Positions 33,602 through 46,301 of a DNA stretch of 64,000 nt are shown piece by piece; position 1 is the stretch's first letter; each line of letters starts with the position of its first letter. The notes beneath the pieces were generated by a model. The model was not told the origin of the DNA, searched no databases, and was given only the letters and a program-made list of their open reading frames with translations. Made by a program: the position numbers and the translations under genes. The stretch comes from Vandiemenella viatica (taxonomy: Eukaryota; Arthropoda; Insecta; Orthoptera; Morabidae), in assembly GCA_031002005.1 (NCBI GenBank), contig JARYHS010008074.1, forward strand, positions 14,702,924 through 14,766,923, given 5' to 3'.

Positions 33602-34014
33602 GAAGCAGTGTCCACTAACGTATCGCGCTAACAAACAAAATATCCTGCACTCGCTCACAATGTTGCTGAAGCGTATGATCTCTGGGGACCGCTTGCTCCT
33701 GAGGTATGAACCTGCTCCTAAACGGACTCTCACTGCAAATTCCTAACTCCTTTCAGCGTCACATGTCGTGTTACCGACTGCCAAACTGTCTCTTGCACTT
33801 CATAATGCAGTCCTCTGATATTTAACTGTTTACCAGTATTATTAATAATTTATTTATTATTAAATGAACCAGAGGTCACCTGATACGACGCTGACCGTAA
33901 ACAACATCCATAGATAAGAAATAAAGGTATGGTATCATCCTATAAATATAATAGAGAGATGAAACGTTTCTGCGTTGGTAGTATCGTTGAATAGGTATCC
34001 AAAAATATAATCAA
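33602..34014. other. No gene seen
   Basis: Anonymous sequence, AT-rich from 33,830 onward. Confidence 0.45.
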
Positions 34015-37000
34015 CTAGCTGTTACCCGCGACTTCGTACGCTTGGACTTGGAGTTTCATTGCCAGAATTGGATATAGAAAACTGTTAGTAACGTAAGATT
34101 TGTCCCAAACTACACCGAGTCGACATAATATGATGGAAAGCCATCATTATATCATCCTATCGTCCAATCTTTCTCATGAAGAGAATCAGTTTACAACATA
34201 TTTAAAAATAGAAAAGTAAGTAAGCGAAGGTGCGGGGATGTGTGTGTGGGTGTGTGTGTGTGGGAGGGGGGGGGGGGTTAACTGATGGCAGCTTTATTTC
34301 AGCTTGGTTTTTTTTTTCTTTCTTCAACATGAGCATCTGAATCTTATAATCTAATAGCAGCACATTGTCTTCTATACCTTCACCTTAGGCCAGGTTTACG
34401 TCCGTAAGGCATGTCAAAAAGGAAGACAAATTGGTGCCAGAAACTTTTATACAGACACAAATGAATAGTGCAGAACAAATTGACTTCTATACTAAACAAT
34501 AAGTTTTGTTTCTTATCGAAATTTATAAACAAATCAAACACTAACAGACTGCGCGACTGAGCAACCAAAGTAACTTTACAGACTAACACACGAATCTGTC
34601 TGTCTTTCATCATTCGATAAGTTCTTAAAATTTCGTGACTAAAACTGTTATTCATACCAAAAAAATGTCTTGTGTCCTTCCTACACTATTTCATTGTTAA
34701 ATTCCATCAATATTCATACAGCCATTTAGTCGTCAAAAGTAACAAAAAGGCAGAGACTTACTTCCACATTTATAATATAATTGCTGGTACGCACAACTTC
34801 GTTCGTGATTGTAAAGAATTCATATTGACAGCTGTAGACATCTAACCACCATAGTGCACGATGGGAGACTCGATACTATTACCACACACAAATACCAGTC
34901 TTCTGCGCTATGTAGTTCCGGCAGCAAAGTAAAATTTACGGATACACACAAATCTTTGGATGAAATACGAAAATATTCATCATCGACCAATTTCAAACAC
35001 CATATCTCACAAACTCCCACAGTTACCGAATTTCGGCCAAAGTTGTGATCGATGGGAGACTCTGTGTTACTACCACACACAAACGCCGGTAATCTGCGAT
35101 TGATAGTTTTCACTTAAAAGTGAAACACCGTGACACATGCGGCTTTGGCAGAAATATGAAATTGCCGCAGGTCGACCATTTTCATCCCCCATATCTTCCA
35201 CACCCCCATAGCTACAGACATCTAACAACCATAGTGCACGACAACGGACACGATTCTACTACCACACATAAACACCAATGGTCTATGCTATGTAGTCGTG
35301 GCAGAAAAGTGAAATCTGCGGAGACACATGCCTTTCGTCGAAAATACGAAAATATCCTTGGTTGGCCACTTACAACCACCATATCTACCACAGTATCACA
35401 GTTTCTGAAATTCGGCCACTGTTGTGATCGAAAGGTAACTCTGTGCTACTACTACACACAAACGCCAGTTATCTGTGATCTATAGTTTTCGCTGAAAAGT
35501 GATACACCATGACACTTTTGTCTTTGGCAGAAGTATGAAACTGCCACAGGTCGACCACTTTCAACCCCCATTTCGCCCACACCCCCATAGCTACCGACAT
35601 CTAACAACCATAGTGCACTACATGAGATACGATTCTACTACCAAACACAAACACCAATGCTCTATGCTATGTAGTTGTGGCAGAAAACTGACATATGCGG
35701 AGACAGTCGAAATACGAAAATATACTTGGTCGGCCACTTACAACCACCATATCTACCACAGTACAACAGTTTCTGAAATTCGGCCGCTGTTGTTATCGAA
35801 AGGTGACTCTGTGCTACTACTATACACAAACGCCAGTTATCTGTGATCTATAGTTTTCGCTGAAAAGTGATACACCATGACACTTTTGTCTTTGGCAGAA
35901 GTATGAAATTGCCACAGGTCGACCACTTTCAACCCCTCATTTCTCCCACACCCCCATAGCTACCGACATCTAACAACCATAGTGCAATACATGAAGATAC
36001 GATTCTACTACCAAACACAAACACCAAGTGCTCTATGGTATGTAGTTGTGGCAGAAAAGTGACATATGCGGAGACAGTCGAAATACGAAAATATCCTTGG
36101 TCGGCCACTTAAAACCACCATATCTACCCCAGTACAACAGTTTCTGAAATTCGGCCGCTGTTGTGATCGAAAGGTGACTCTGTGCTACTACTACACACAA
36201 TCACATCTGTGATCTATAGTTTTCACTGAAAAGTGATACACCATGACACTTTTGTCTTTGGCAGAAGTATGAAATTGCCACAGGTCGACCAGTTTCAACC
36301 CCCATTTCTCCCACACCCCCATAGCTACAGACATCTAACAACCATAGTGCACTATATGAGATACGATTCTACTACCAAACACAAACACCAATGCTCTATG
36401 CTATGTAGTTGTGGCAGAAAAGTGACATATGCGGAGACAGTCGAAATACGAAAATATCCTTGATCGGCCACTTACAACCACCATATCTACCCCAGTACCA
36501 CAGTTTCTGAAATTCGGCCGCTGTTGTGATCGAAAGGTGACTCTGTGCTACTACTACACACAAACGCCAGTTATCTGTGATGTATAGTTTTCGCTGAAAA
36601 GTGATACACCATGACAATTTTTTCTTTGGCAGAAGTATGAAATTGCCACAGGACGACCACTTTCAACCCCCATTTCTACCACACCGCCATAGATACCGAC
36701 ATCTAACAACCATAGTGCACTACATGAGATACGATTCTACTACCAAACACAAACACCATTGCTCTATGCTATGTAGTTGTGGCAGAAAAGTGACATATGC
36801 GGAGACAGTCGAAATACGAAAATATACTTGTTCGGCCACTTACAACCACCATATCTACCACAGTACAACAGTTTCTGAAATTCGGCCGCTGTTGTTATTG
36901 AAAGGTGACTCTGTGCTACTACTATACACAAACGCCAGTTATCTGTGATGTATAGTTTTCGCTGAAAAGTGATACACCATGACACTTTTGTCTTTGGCAG

Positions 37001-37760
37001 AAGTATGAAATTGCCACAGGTCGACCACTTTCAACCCTCATTTCTCCCACACCCTCATAGCTACCGACATCTAACAACCATAGTGCAATACATAAGATAC
37101 GATTCTACAACCAAACACAAACACCAATGCTCTATGCTATGTAGTTGTGGCAGAAAAGTGACATATGCGGAGACAGTCGAAATACGAAAATATCCTTGGT
37201 CGGCCACTTACAACCACCATATCTACCCCAGTACCACAGTTTCTGAAATTTGGCCGCGGTTGTGATCGAAAGGTGACTCTGTGCTACTACTACACACAAA
37301 CGCCAGTTATCTGTGATCTATAGTTTTCGCTGAAAAGTGATACACCATGACACTTTTGTCTTTGGCAGAAGTATGAAATTGCCACAGGTTGACCACTTTC
37401 AACCCCCATATCTCCCACACCCCCATAGCTACCGACATCTAACAACCATAGTGAACGATAGGAAAGACGATTCTACTACCACACACAAACACCAAAGGTC
37501 TATGTTATGTAGTTGTAGCAGGAAAGAGAAGTATACGGAGATACGAAAATTTGGTCGAAATATGAAAACGCTCTGCACTGACCAACTTTAATCATTATAT
37601 CTCCCACATCCCCACAGCAATCGGCATTCGGCCAACGTTGTGCTCGACAGGAAACTCCATGCTACTTCCACTCACAAACATCAGTGATCTGTGCTATGTA
37701 GTGGTGGCTGAAAAGTGAAATATAGGAAAAAAACACGTCTATTTTTATATATATATAAGA
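34015..37760 (-). mobile_element. Helitron-like composite with 368-bp satellite (minus strand)
   Basis: On the minus strand it starts at 37,760 with A|TCTTATATATATATAAA and ends at 34,015 with CTAG|T after ACGAAGTCGCGGGTAACAG. An inner end lies at about 34,782 (GTACCAGCAA, a decayed CTAG) preceded by the hairpin CACGA/TTGTG. Thus two end-like structures lie in tandem. The same order, including the sequence between the two ends, occurs in the inverted relative at 62,239-64,000. The body at 34,845-37,730 is a satellite. No replicase or helicase is present. The segment 34,205-34,600 is absent from the relative and looks like a later insertion, with TG and G runs at 34,240-34,277. Confidence 0.5.
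34845..37730. repeat. 368-bp satellite array, about 8 units, each a dimer
   Basis: The word ATGACACTTTTGTCTTTGGC recurs at 35,508, 35,877, 36,244, 36,980 and 37,348, with a variant at 36,612, a period of 367-368 bp. The three central units are almost identical, while the outer ones (34,850-35,490 and 37,480-37,730) are clearly diverged. Each unit has two related halves of about 184 bp: CTACCAAACACAAACACCAA against CTACTACACACAAACGCCAG, and GTCGGCCACTTACAACCACC against GTCGACCACTTTCAACCCCC. Conserved 70-115-codon frames inside it are by-products of a repeat length without stops and are not taken as genes. Confidence 0.92.
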
Positions 37761-38844
37761 TTAATCAATTTTGTTTTTCAACTCTTTTACTTTAATTATA
37801 TAGTCCGTGAGACGCTAAATACCCCTTCTAATTTTACAACCATGCTATCTAAAAAAAAAGCTATGAATTAGATTTGTACATTATTATATTACGTTGGTAT
37901 TGGTTGATGTACGAGATAATTAATCCTTATTTAGTCAAATGTTTTTTCTGTACAAAATCTCTAAATGTTTTGAACAGATGTTGTTCGACCCCATTCAAGT
38001 ATTATCGCCATCTTATGTATTGCGTATCTTGAATGCAGTTTTGTGAGTTTGTATGAAAGCTTGAGTAGGACATCTACATAACCATTATATAAAAGCCAGC
38101 TGTATGTGTGTCCGATACGCTGTTGGTCATTTTCGTTTTGATTATTTTATCTTGCCATGACGATGTTAATTACTTTGTTATCTGATATGGATTTAGTTGC
38201 ATTACATTTCCCCAGAGACTCAAGGAGATAAGATCATATTTCATTTAGTTTAGAAGTTTCCTGATTCTTGAGCTTAAGGAATTAAAATCTATGAAGTCAG
38301 CGTACTCGCTGGCGACAGTGACAGAAATCTCTACTGATTGATTGTCTAGACTTTTAAAAACAATAGAGGATTAAAACAGGTTTTGCGTGGTAACTGCAAC
38401 GTATTTTAGACTTTTGTAATCTCAGCAGACATATTTCCGTAAAACGACTGGACAGATAAATTTAACATCGAAACTAAGAACGGAACCAACGAAGAAGTTA
38501 TAATTCCCAGTTCTATTTTAGCTCCCATTGAGTGAATGTATGTTAGGAAACAGAAGGTTTGGCAAAGGGAAAGAAGCGGTAGTCGTTTGCCAGCTTGGTG
38601 TGGGTGATTCTCCTTTCAATAATCTATATTACTTGCAGGCTGGTTAAACCGCGAGTCACTGACAGTGGTAACGGATGCTGTGAAAACACAGAGGACTTTT
38701 ATTTGACGTAAAAGATAAGGTTCAATTCTTGCTACAGACTAGTACTTTATAAATGTAACATTTATTTCGTTTGAGCGATTGACTATGCCGCCATTGGCGC
38801 CTGGATTGTTTCTCATACTGTAAAGGGCAGTTAAACTGTATTAC
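37761..38844. other. No gene seen
   Basis: Anonymous sequence. A TATATAAAAG at about 38,093 followed by ordinary sequence and an ATG at 38,158 could be a core promoter by chance, but no downstream frame supports it. Confidence 0.45.
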
Positions 38845-39815
38845 ACCACAAATCAAAACCCAGGACGACTGCGCTTTGTTACAAGACGATATTATGAAAA
38901 TAATTGCGTGGTGTAAAGATTGGCTATTGGAGTTAAACGCTAAAAAGTGCCAAGTCATGCGTGTAAGTAAAAGGTGACACCATTTAACTATGAATATACG
39001 ATTAATGGCACTGTCCTTAGAACGGTAGATTCCGCTAAATACCTAGGGGTAACAATTCGTAATAATTTGTCGTGGAATGAGCATATCGAGAATGTAATGG
39101 GAAAAGCAAATCGTATGCTCCGATTTCTAGGTCGTAATTTAAATCAATGCTCTCAGGAAGTTAAATCGATTGTATACAAGTCACTAGTACGTCCTCACTT
39201 AGAGTATTGTTGTTCTGTATGGGGTCCCCATCAAAAGGGGTTAATGGAGGCTTTAGAGAAGGTCCAAAGAAGAGCCGCCCGATTCGTGACAGGGATATAT
39301 AGTTGGAGGGAAAGCGTAAGTGCGATGTTGAAGGAGTTAGGTTGGGAAGACCTGGAACACCGAAGGCGTTGCTCTCGACGGAAGCTAATTGAAAAATTCA
39401 CGACAGACGTATTTCGGAATGACAGCCAGCAAATATTGCTACCAGCAACATTCATATCTCTAAATGACCGCGAAAATAAGATAAGAGAAATCAGGGCCAG
39501 AACCGATTCATTTCTGTACTCATTTTTCCCACGAGCGATTAGGGAATGGAATAGAAAGGATTTACCGGGCGAGTAAACTTAAAATCCGACAGGAGTAGCT
39601 TTCGATAAAGCACTCCAGCCATCCTGATCTGGGTTTTCCATGGTTTTCCCAGATCACTCCACGCGAATGCGGGGATGGTTCCTCACAATAGCCCATGGGC
39701 GCCTCCTGCCATATCCCTTATAACCCTTCCAAACCATAACCCCTTTCGATAGGTGCAATGCACCCTCCGCCACACACTTTTAGTGAATCGCGGAGTAATA
39801 ATAATAATAATAAAA
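38845..39815 (+). pseudogene. 5'-truncated LINE, family B, RT C-terminal part (copy 2)
   Basis: The coding part starts with DDIMKIIAWCKDWLLELN and KKCQVMRVSK (about 38,885-38,968). A one-base frame change then gives 200 open codons to the stop at 39,576: SAKYLGVTIRNNLSWNEHI, SLVRPHLEYCCSVWGP, VQRRAARFVTGIY and AIREWNRKDLPGE. These are the thumb and C-terminal region of a CR1/jockey-type RT. The 3' untranslated region holds CTGGGTTTTCCATGGTTTTC (39,631), also found in SINE family 1, and ends in a TAA-repeat at 39,797-39,813. The catalytic palm is missing. The apparent integrity of the last 200 codons suggests a fairly recent insertion. Confidence 0.88.
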
Positions 39816-42270
39816 ATACATATCTCTGAATTACAGGGGAGAACTGTGAAGGCATCACCGTTTTGAGAACTGTTGAAATGCTTATAACATTTATTTTGTA
39901 ATACAGACATTCCACTGCAGAGTAGTAGAAACAGTCTTTTGAATAATATAGGTTGGTAATATGACGTTAGTATTAGTTTGTCTCATTGTTGGTTATGCTT
40001 TTGTTGGAATTAAGTATTATGTGAAGTAATTGTGGGTCCAGCCACGGTAGGTTAGAGGTAATGGTCGCGAATCGAGTTGGGCTGAGGGCAGGGCTGTTCA
40101 AATGTTATGGGTGTATACTTAGTGGACCAATGTACTGCATAAAGTGACAAACTCTAAGATTTATAATAATCACATTTCAGATGGTCGTATGTACTAAGTA
40201 GTCAAATACCAATGAAAATAAAAATAAAAAAGTGTTGGTACGTTGGAAGTGTGCTTGCTTTGGCTATGCATCGGCCAAAACTTATTTTTTCAATTGATAT
40301 CGGCCAGTAAACTGATTTAATTGAGTATAATTTTCCTGTGCAATATGTATAGTGTTTGGAAGCTTTTTTCTCCTACAGAATTAAGTGGATTTCATGCCAG
40401 TAAAGTGGGTTTCGTAAATGCGTGGTAAATTTACCTACTTCATTTACATTTTGTGACTAATTAACGATAAGGTTTAACAAAGTGAGCCTCAGAATTAAGA
40501 ACTCATGACAGGGTGACTCAGAGTATACCATAAACTCTGTTGGAGTCTGTACCAGTCTAGCCAATTCGACGTAGGCTCTTGTGTTAATTAACGAGTCTAT
40601 TTAACAACCACTCCAACGGATAACTTGCAGTTATAAACACGCGATTGGTTAATGTAATTTAGCTACAAAACATACATCGGACTGTATTTACTATTCGCGG
40701 ACCAAAACCACACCGCTGTTTAATAGCTCTCCGTTGGCCAGCTTTTTCGATTACGAAAGAAAAACAGCTTTCTCTTCACGATGCATCAATCACCGAAATT
40801 CGTCGATAATGTTTTGTCTGCCTCCTTTCAATAAAGAGAAGCATCGAACATGCAATTTTTTTTGCCAATTTAAACCATTTAAGAATACTTAGACACCGCG
40901 TCTACCATCAAGGATGCACGTTAGATTACAGGGTATAAATAACAATATCGACTTTTAAAATACTAACCCATATTCCAATAAGGATCGCTAGATTTTAGGA
41001 ATTTTATCTTATCATTCTGTCTCAGTTCATTATCAAAGAATCTTCTTTGTATGAAGCGAACATCATAGACTTTATCTGTTTTTCAGAAACTGTGGTTAGT
41101 CAATACATCGGAAGATGTTTAATATAAAAAAAATCAGAAATTGCCGCAAAAATTGCAGGAGGAGGATGTGAATACTTTATTGTAGTCGAGGTATGCTACA
41201 GGCAGATGACGAAAATTTTTAAATAAGTTATCTCGAAGATTAGATTGATAAAAAAAATCCCCAGGTATTATCTGTCCGTAACAACGTCAGTTTTTAATAG
41301 ATAACAATCCTTCATCCGAAAGAAGATTAATTTTTAAAAGACAGTTCGATGGAGCAATGACAAGTTTTATCGATGAGAACAGAAATCAGACCAAAATATG
41401 CAGCAACGTAATCATCCATCCTCGTCAGGTGTCGCCGCCTTCCATTGAGTGCGTGATTACTGTAACTGTCTTGACTGTAGCTATCGAAGATTTATTTTGC
41501 AAGGCTAAAATTCGTCGAGGGCGTCAGTAACATTGCAACCAACCGAAACCATGAGACAACGAGATCGCAAGAACTATGCCTCACAAGTCTCCATTCGCAA
41601 AAAAAAAGTCTTTTTACGTTATAGATAAAAATAATTGAACAATCACGAGAATAATAATGGTTGCTTTTGACTATGTTCAATATTTTTCTGATTAAAAGAT
41701 CCTTATATATTCAGAAACATTTCTTCGACCAGCCTTTGGAATGAATCCCATACCAACCCATACTAATTTCCCTTCTCAATTTGGAGTAGTTTCGGAACGC
41801 AACACTGCGAATAGCGAGCGTAGACTGTATCTACCACTGGTTGATTAAGAGGAACCAAAACTACCGATATCAGAGGGATTTTAAGTCTGAAAAAACATTA
41901 ATACATCCACAAACTTCTGGCATGATATATATGACATTCAGTTACGCGGAGAAGGGCAATATTTCTGCAGTTTCCGTATTTAATCTTCTACCACACATAC
42001 TACACGTAAACAGTGATACAAAGAAACAAAAAAGCAGAAATTGATATTTTAATGTCGTAACTGAATAGCTTTTTAAACGGCATAAAAATTCTTTTGTTGA
42101 TATTTGAAAACTACGTTTTATAAATTATTTACCTAACACTAATGCCTAACACTAATCATGGTCATTCCACAAACTGTAATAACAGGGAATCCAATATAAT
42201 ACCTCTGTTCCACGATCGTGAGGTCTCTTGCTTGTCGGGGCTCTTCCACTTCAGCATCAAACTCGGAACC
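39816..42270. other. No gene seen
   Basis: Anonymous AT-rich DNA. I found no domain, SINE head or inverted repeat of note in this 2.4 kb. Confidence 0.45.
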
Positions 42271-42352
42271 GAGCATGGTGGTGTAACGGATAGCGTTCTG
42301 GCCTCGCATTCGGGAGGACGGCGGTTCGAATCCCCGTCCGGGCATCCAGATT
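42271..42352 (+). mobile_element. tRNA-derived SINE, family 1, cut by the assembly gap
   Basis: CCGAGCATGGTGGTGTAACG begins the head at 42,269. The B box GGTTCGAATCCCC at 42,323 is intact, and the sequence runs into N after GGGCATCCAGATT. Only the tRNA-related part is visible; the tail lies in the gap. Confidence 0.85.
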
Positions 42353-43352
42353 NNNNNNNNNNNNNNNNNNNNNNNNNNNNNNNNNNNNNNNNNNNNNNNN
42401 NNNNNNNNNNNNNNNNNNNNNNNNNNNNNNNNNNNNNNNNNNNNNNNNNNNNNNNNNNNNNNNNNNNNNNNNNNNNNNNNNNNNNNNNNNNNNNNNNNNN
42501 NNNNNNNNNNNNNNNNNNNNNNNNNNNNNNNNNNNNNNNNNNNNNNNNNNNNNNNNNNNNNNNNNNNNNNNNNNNNNNNNNNNNNNNNNNNNNNNNNNNN
42601 NNNNNNNNNNNNNNNNNNNNNNNNNNNNNNNNNNNNNNNNNNNNNNNNNNNNNNNNNNNNNNNNNNNNNNNNNNNNNNNNNNNNNNNNNNNNNNNNNNNN
42701 NNNNNNNNNNNNNNNNNNNNNNNNNNNNNNNNNNNNNNNNNNNNNNNNNNNNNNNNNNNNNNNNNNNNNNNNNNNNNNNNNNNNNNNNNNNNNNNNNNNN
42801 NNNNNNNNNNNNNNNNNNNNNNNNNNNNNNNNNNNNNNNNNNNNNNNNNNNNNNNNNNNNNNNNNNNNNNNNNNNNNNNNNNNNNNNNNNNNNNNNNNNN
42901 NNNNNNNNNNNNNNNNNNNNNNNNNNNNNNNNNNNNNNNNNNNNNNNNNNNNNNNNNNNNNNNNNNNNNNNNNNNNNNNNNNNNNNNNNNNNNNNNNNNN
43001 NNNNNNNNNNNNNNNNNNNNNNNNNNNNNNNNNNNNNNNNNNNNNNNNNNNNNNNNNNNNNNNNNNNNNNNNNNNNNNNNNNNNNNNNNNNNNNNNNNNN
43101 NNNNNNNNNNNNNNNNNNNNNNNNNNNNNNNNNNNNNNNNNNNNNNNNNNNNNNNNNNNNNNNNNNNNNNNNNNNNNNNNNNNNNNNNNNNNNNNNNNNN
43201 NNNNNNNNNNNNNNNNNNNNNNNNNNNNNNNNNNNNNNNNNNNNNNNNNNNNNNNNNNNNNNNNNNNNNNNNNNNNNNNNNNNNNNNNNNNNNNNNNNNN
43301 NNNNNNNNNNNNNNNNNNNNNNNNNNNNNNNNNNNNNNNNNNNNNNNNNNNN
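42353..43352. other. Assembly gap of exactly 1,000 N
   Basis: All bases are N. The round length indicates a placeholder rather than a measured size. The 400-codon frames spanning it on either strand are artefacts. Confidence 0.99.
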
Positions 43353-46142
43353 GCCATGGGCAATGGCGAAAAGTTGGAGATGGTTTTTAGGGGAGTACCT
43401 TGTGGGTCCCATGATCGATACGGTAACGGTGAATGCCTTACAGGAACCATGAAAAATGAGGTCAATTACTGGTGAAACAATACACACGCCTAGCAAGACT
43501 GTATTGAGTTCGACCTTGCTTTCAAAACTAAGCACAGCTACTGCATGGTGCAGACCATATACTCGTATGTTACTTCATTGAAACAATGTACCCACATCCC
43601 CATTTCTGTGAAGTAGTTGTGACTCAATAACTTTAATCTAGTTATAAAATGTTATACCCGAGTAGTTGGCCGAGATTGCTCAAACATCATGATGGCACCT
43701 GGTGTTGTATGAACCTCGCTGCTTCGAACCTTGGATTTCCGTCATTCGGGAACGGCCAGATGTTAGGAGAGGTGGTGCTTGCACATTTCATAACCAGGAC
43801 ATGTCGACCAAATTACACTGTGAGTGTTGACATGTCCGTTGGGACTATTATTTTCTGTTCTGTGATTATCACCAAATCACAACATGCGTTCATTGTAAAT
43901 TCGTTCAACGCTATTACACTATAGTGTCTAGAAGGACGTTTGAAAGCTTAAGACAGACTGTAAATTGTCGTAAAAATTGGGTTATTGTAAAGAAGTAACT
44001 ACCGTCACAAATTTTGTCATATTTCTAGAAGGATGATGAAGGTAGGACACCACACCCAACATCAAGATTTCGGTTTTCCATCGTTTTACGCTATCTCTTC
44101 AGACGAATGGCGGGATCGTTGTTGCATAATGCCATGAAGTTAAGCTTCAGAGATGCAGACAATTCAGTCACCCAGTGAAATATACTTCCATAAACGTTGG
44201 CTACTTTACTTAATTGATTAAAGCCTACAGACAACAAGACAGTTCCATAAAATATCAGGTCGACTATAAACTGCTATTCGCATTCAGTCAGAATAGGCTA
44301 TTTGACAATATGAAAAAAATATTATAAATTGAACTCATTCTCATAGATTAATGCTTCAGGAAGCTAATTTTATCAATTTTGAAAAGAAAAGTTGATTATT
44401 TTTAATAAAAAAGTGAAATAAAAATTATAATTTTCTTACCTCTGGTCACGTGACAGAAAACGCTCTAGGATTGGTGGTCGCTTGAGAGACGTCACACGCC
44501 TGTAAACGCTGCAGCTAGGACTGGAGCGTTTCCTATTATCCAAGTTTTCAACTATTTTTATTGTTTGTTGGTGGTCATTTCTTGTTATTAATGAAATTTC
44601 ATTTTGAATACAAAATCGAGAACATTATGTAAAAGCCTACAGCGGAAAAATAACGAAAATAGACGCCTTATTTGTGGGGCTGGCTATAGAAAAAAAAACC
44701 TGACTTTTATTCTACTGAGCTTAAAAATGTAACAGCTTCTATTTGAAACTCATTTATATTTAAATTGAAAGTTAGAGATTGATTGTTTTGCGTTAGCAAA
44801 CCATACGTCATACATCACAGCTTCTCTGAGAAGCTGACCAAGGCACGTAAATTGGTAGAAAATAAACGGAAGATTTCTATCCTAAATAACAGCCGAGTTA
44901 GTGATTTCCTTTATCTCAGCCAAACAGAAATTTCTGGATGACTGCAAAGGCGATGACTACCCGCCTCACTGTACCAGAACTCGACTTCAAACACAATAAA
45001 CATTACACAACGTAATTCCACTGAAATGCAGTAGTCATCGGTAGTGAACGTGATGAAATATTTTAATTAAAATACTCAATATTAAAATGAATTAATGTAT
45101 GGTCTCCTTGGAACATTTTTTTTTTTGTATTGCGTGAACTCATTTTCAAATAATATTGTGACTTTTGAGAAAATAATTATAAAAACTTGGATAAACTAAT
45201 TTATTCTCCTAATTTGGAGTAAATCAATGAAACATGATGAAATATAGGGAGTAAAGTCATCGTTACATGTCTGTTTACCACAGTTCTCCACTGGTTCTTG
45301 TGACCTAGTCCACGACAGTTCGTAAAGCCCAGGTAAAAAATGAAAAGGTCTTACTAGCCGTTATTCGCTTCTAGATTTTTTAGCGTAACTGAAGTAAAAG
45401 GAAAGTTTTGTTACGTGCCCAATGTCACAGGTGTCGGTGATCACTTTGGGGAGTGTGATCCTGTACTTTCGTGTAAGCTGCCTCAAATGTGGACTTGTTC
45501 GATCACAAAATCTCAGATCCAAATAGACAATTGTCACTTTCACGTCTTGTTGTAGGTGACAGTTGAATGTTTCGTAGATAAATTTCAAGCATACTTCAAC
45601 GATCTCGGCTCTATTGGACGGAATGACACAAAGCGGGTTCACGCTCACTTCTCGATACCAGAACACTGGTAGGTTTCGGTTTGTAATGCCGTATTAGTTA
45701 GCAAATCGACTCACTTCCCTAGCTCAAATCGTCCCTAATGACTCCACGGTTGTCAGTAGAACTGTAAACGCAATAAAAAAGTAATGGCAATGGAACGACA
45801 GCTGATCTAGGTGGCACTCCTTCCTTAGGTACAGGATGGGAGGGGACGCCCGCCCCTGCTGAGATAATGCTTCCCTTGTTAGGCTGCACCAGCTGCTTCA
45901 TCACGCAGACCAGAGAAGCAATGCCACACGAAAAATTCAAATACTTTGCATAACGTCTTATATTTGAAGCCACTAAAGACCTTAACTGTTTACCATCTTA
46001 AAATGTACGGTTTTGAGATAATCTTTGAAAATTCCTAACTAGACATTTTTAACTGCAAAGTGTTCTGGAGATCGCTTTAAATATTTCTTTCAATAAATTA
46101 GGAATGTTACAAACACCGCACAGTATGAGCTTTGATGAACAA
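43353..46142. other. No gene seen; one possible SINE-tail remnant
   Basis: Mostly anonymous DNA. 44,060-44,140 (ATTTCGGTTTTCCATCGTTT followed by GAATGGCGGGATCGTT) resembles the tail shared by family-1 SINEs and family-B LINEs. The minus-strand frame 45,361-45,666 (101 codons) has no recognisable domain. Confidence 0.45.
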
Positions 46143-46301
46143 TAATGCTTGTTTAAAAAGTAACGAACCGGAGGCCTAGGAGCAGAAACCACTACTTGTA
46201 TTTAAGAAGTATTGGCCCTGGAAATTGACGGACTTGTCCCACTGCGACACAAGGTGGCGAATGGCTGAGTCGTAAAATTCCTGGGGCTGCGATGTCAACT
46301 A

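Noticed and set aside
35120..37591. A repeated family of 70-120-codon frames starting with Met-Ile-His-His-Asp
   Set aside because: They repeat every 368 bp with the satellite, and the antisense strand is also open. The unit length is 1 or 2 bases off a multiple of three. They are by-products, not genes.
34845..37730. CRISPR array
   Set aside because: The repeats are contiguous 368-bp satellite units without unique spacers, in an animal genome.
38085..38165. TATA-box promoter (TATATAAAAG) followed by an ATG
   Set aside because: One motif in AT-rich DNA is expected by chance, and no coding frame follows the ATG.
42269..42352. Functional tRNA gene
   Set aside because: The A and B boxes are present, but the head lacks a proper acceptor stem and is followed by a SINE tail. 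The same holds for the other tRNA-like heads in the window.
42142..43535. Open frames of more than 400 codons on both strands
   Set aside because: They consist almost entirely of N from the assembly gap; the readable ends are SINE and anonymous sequence.
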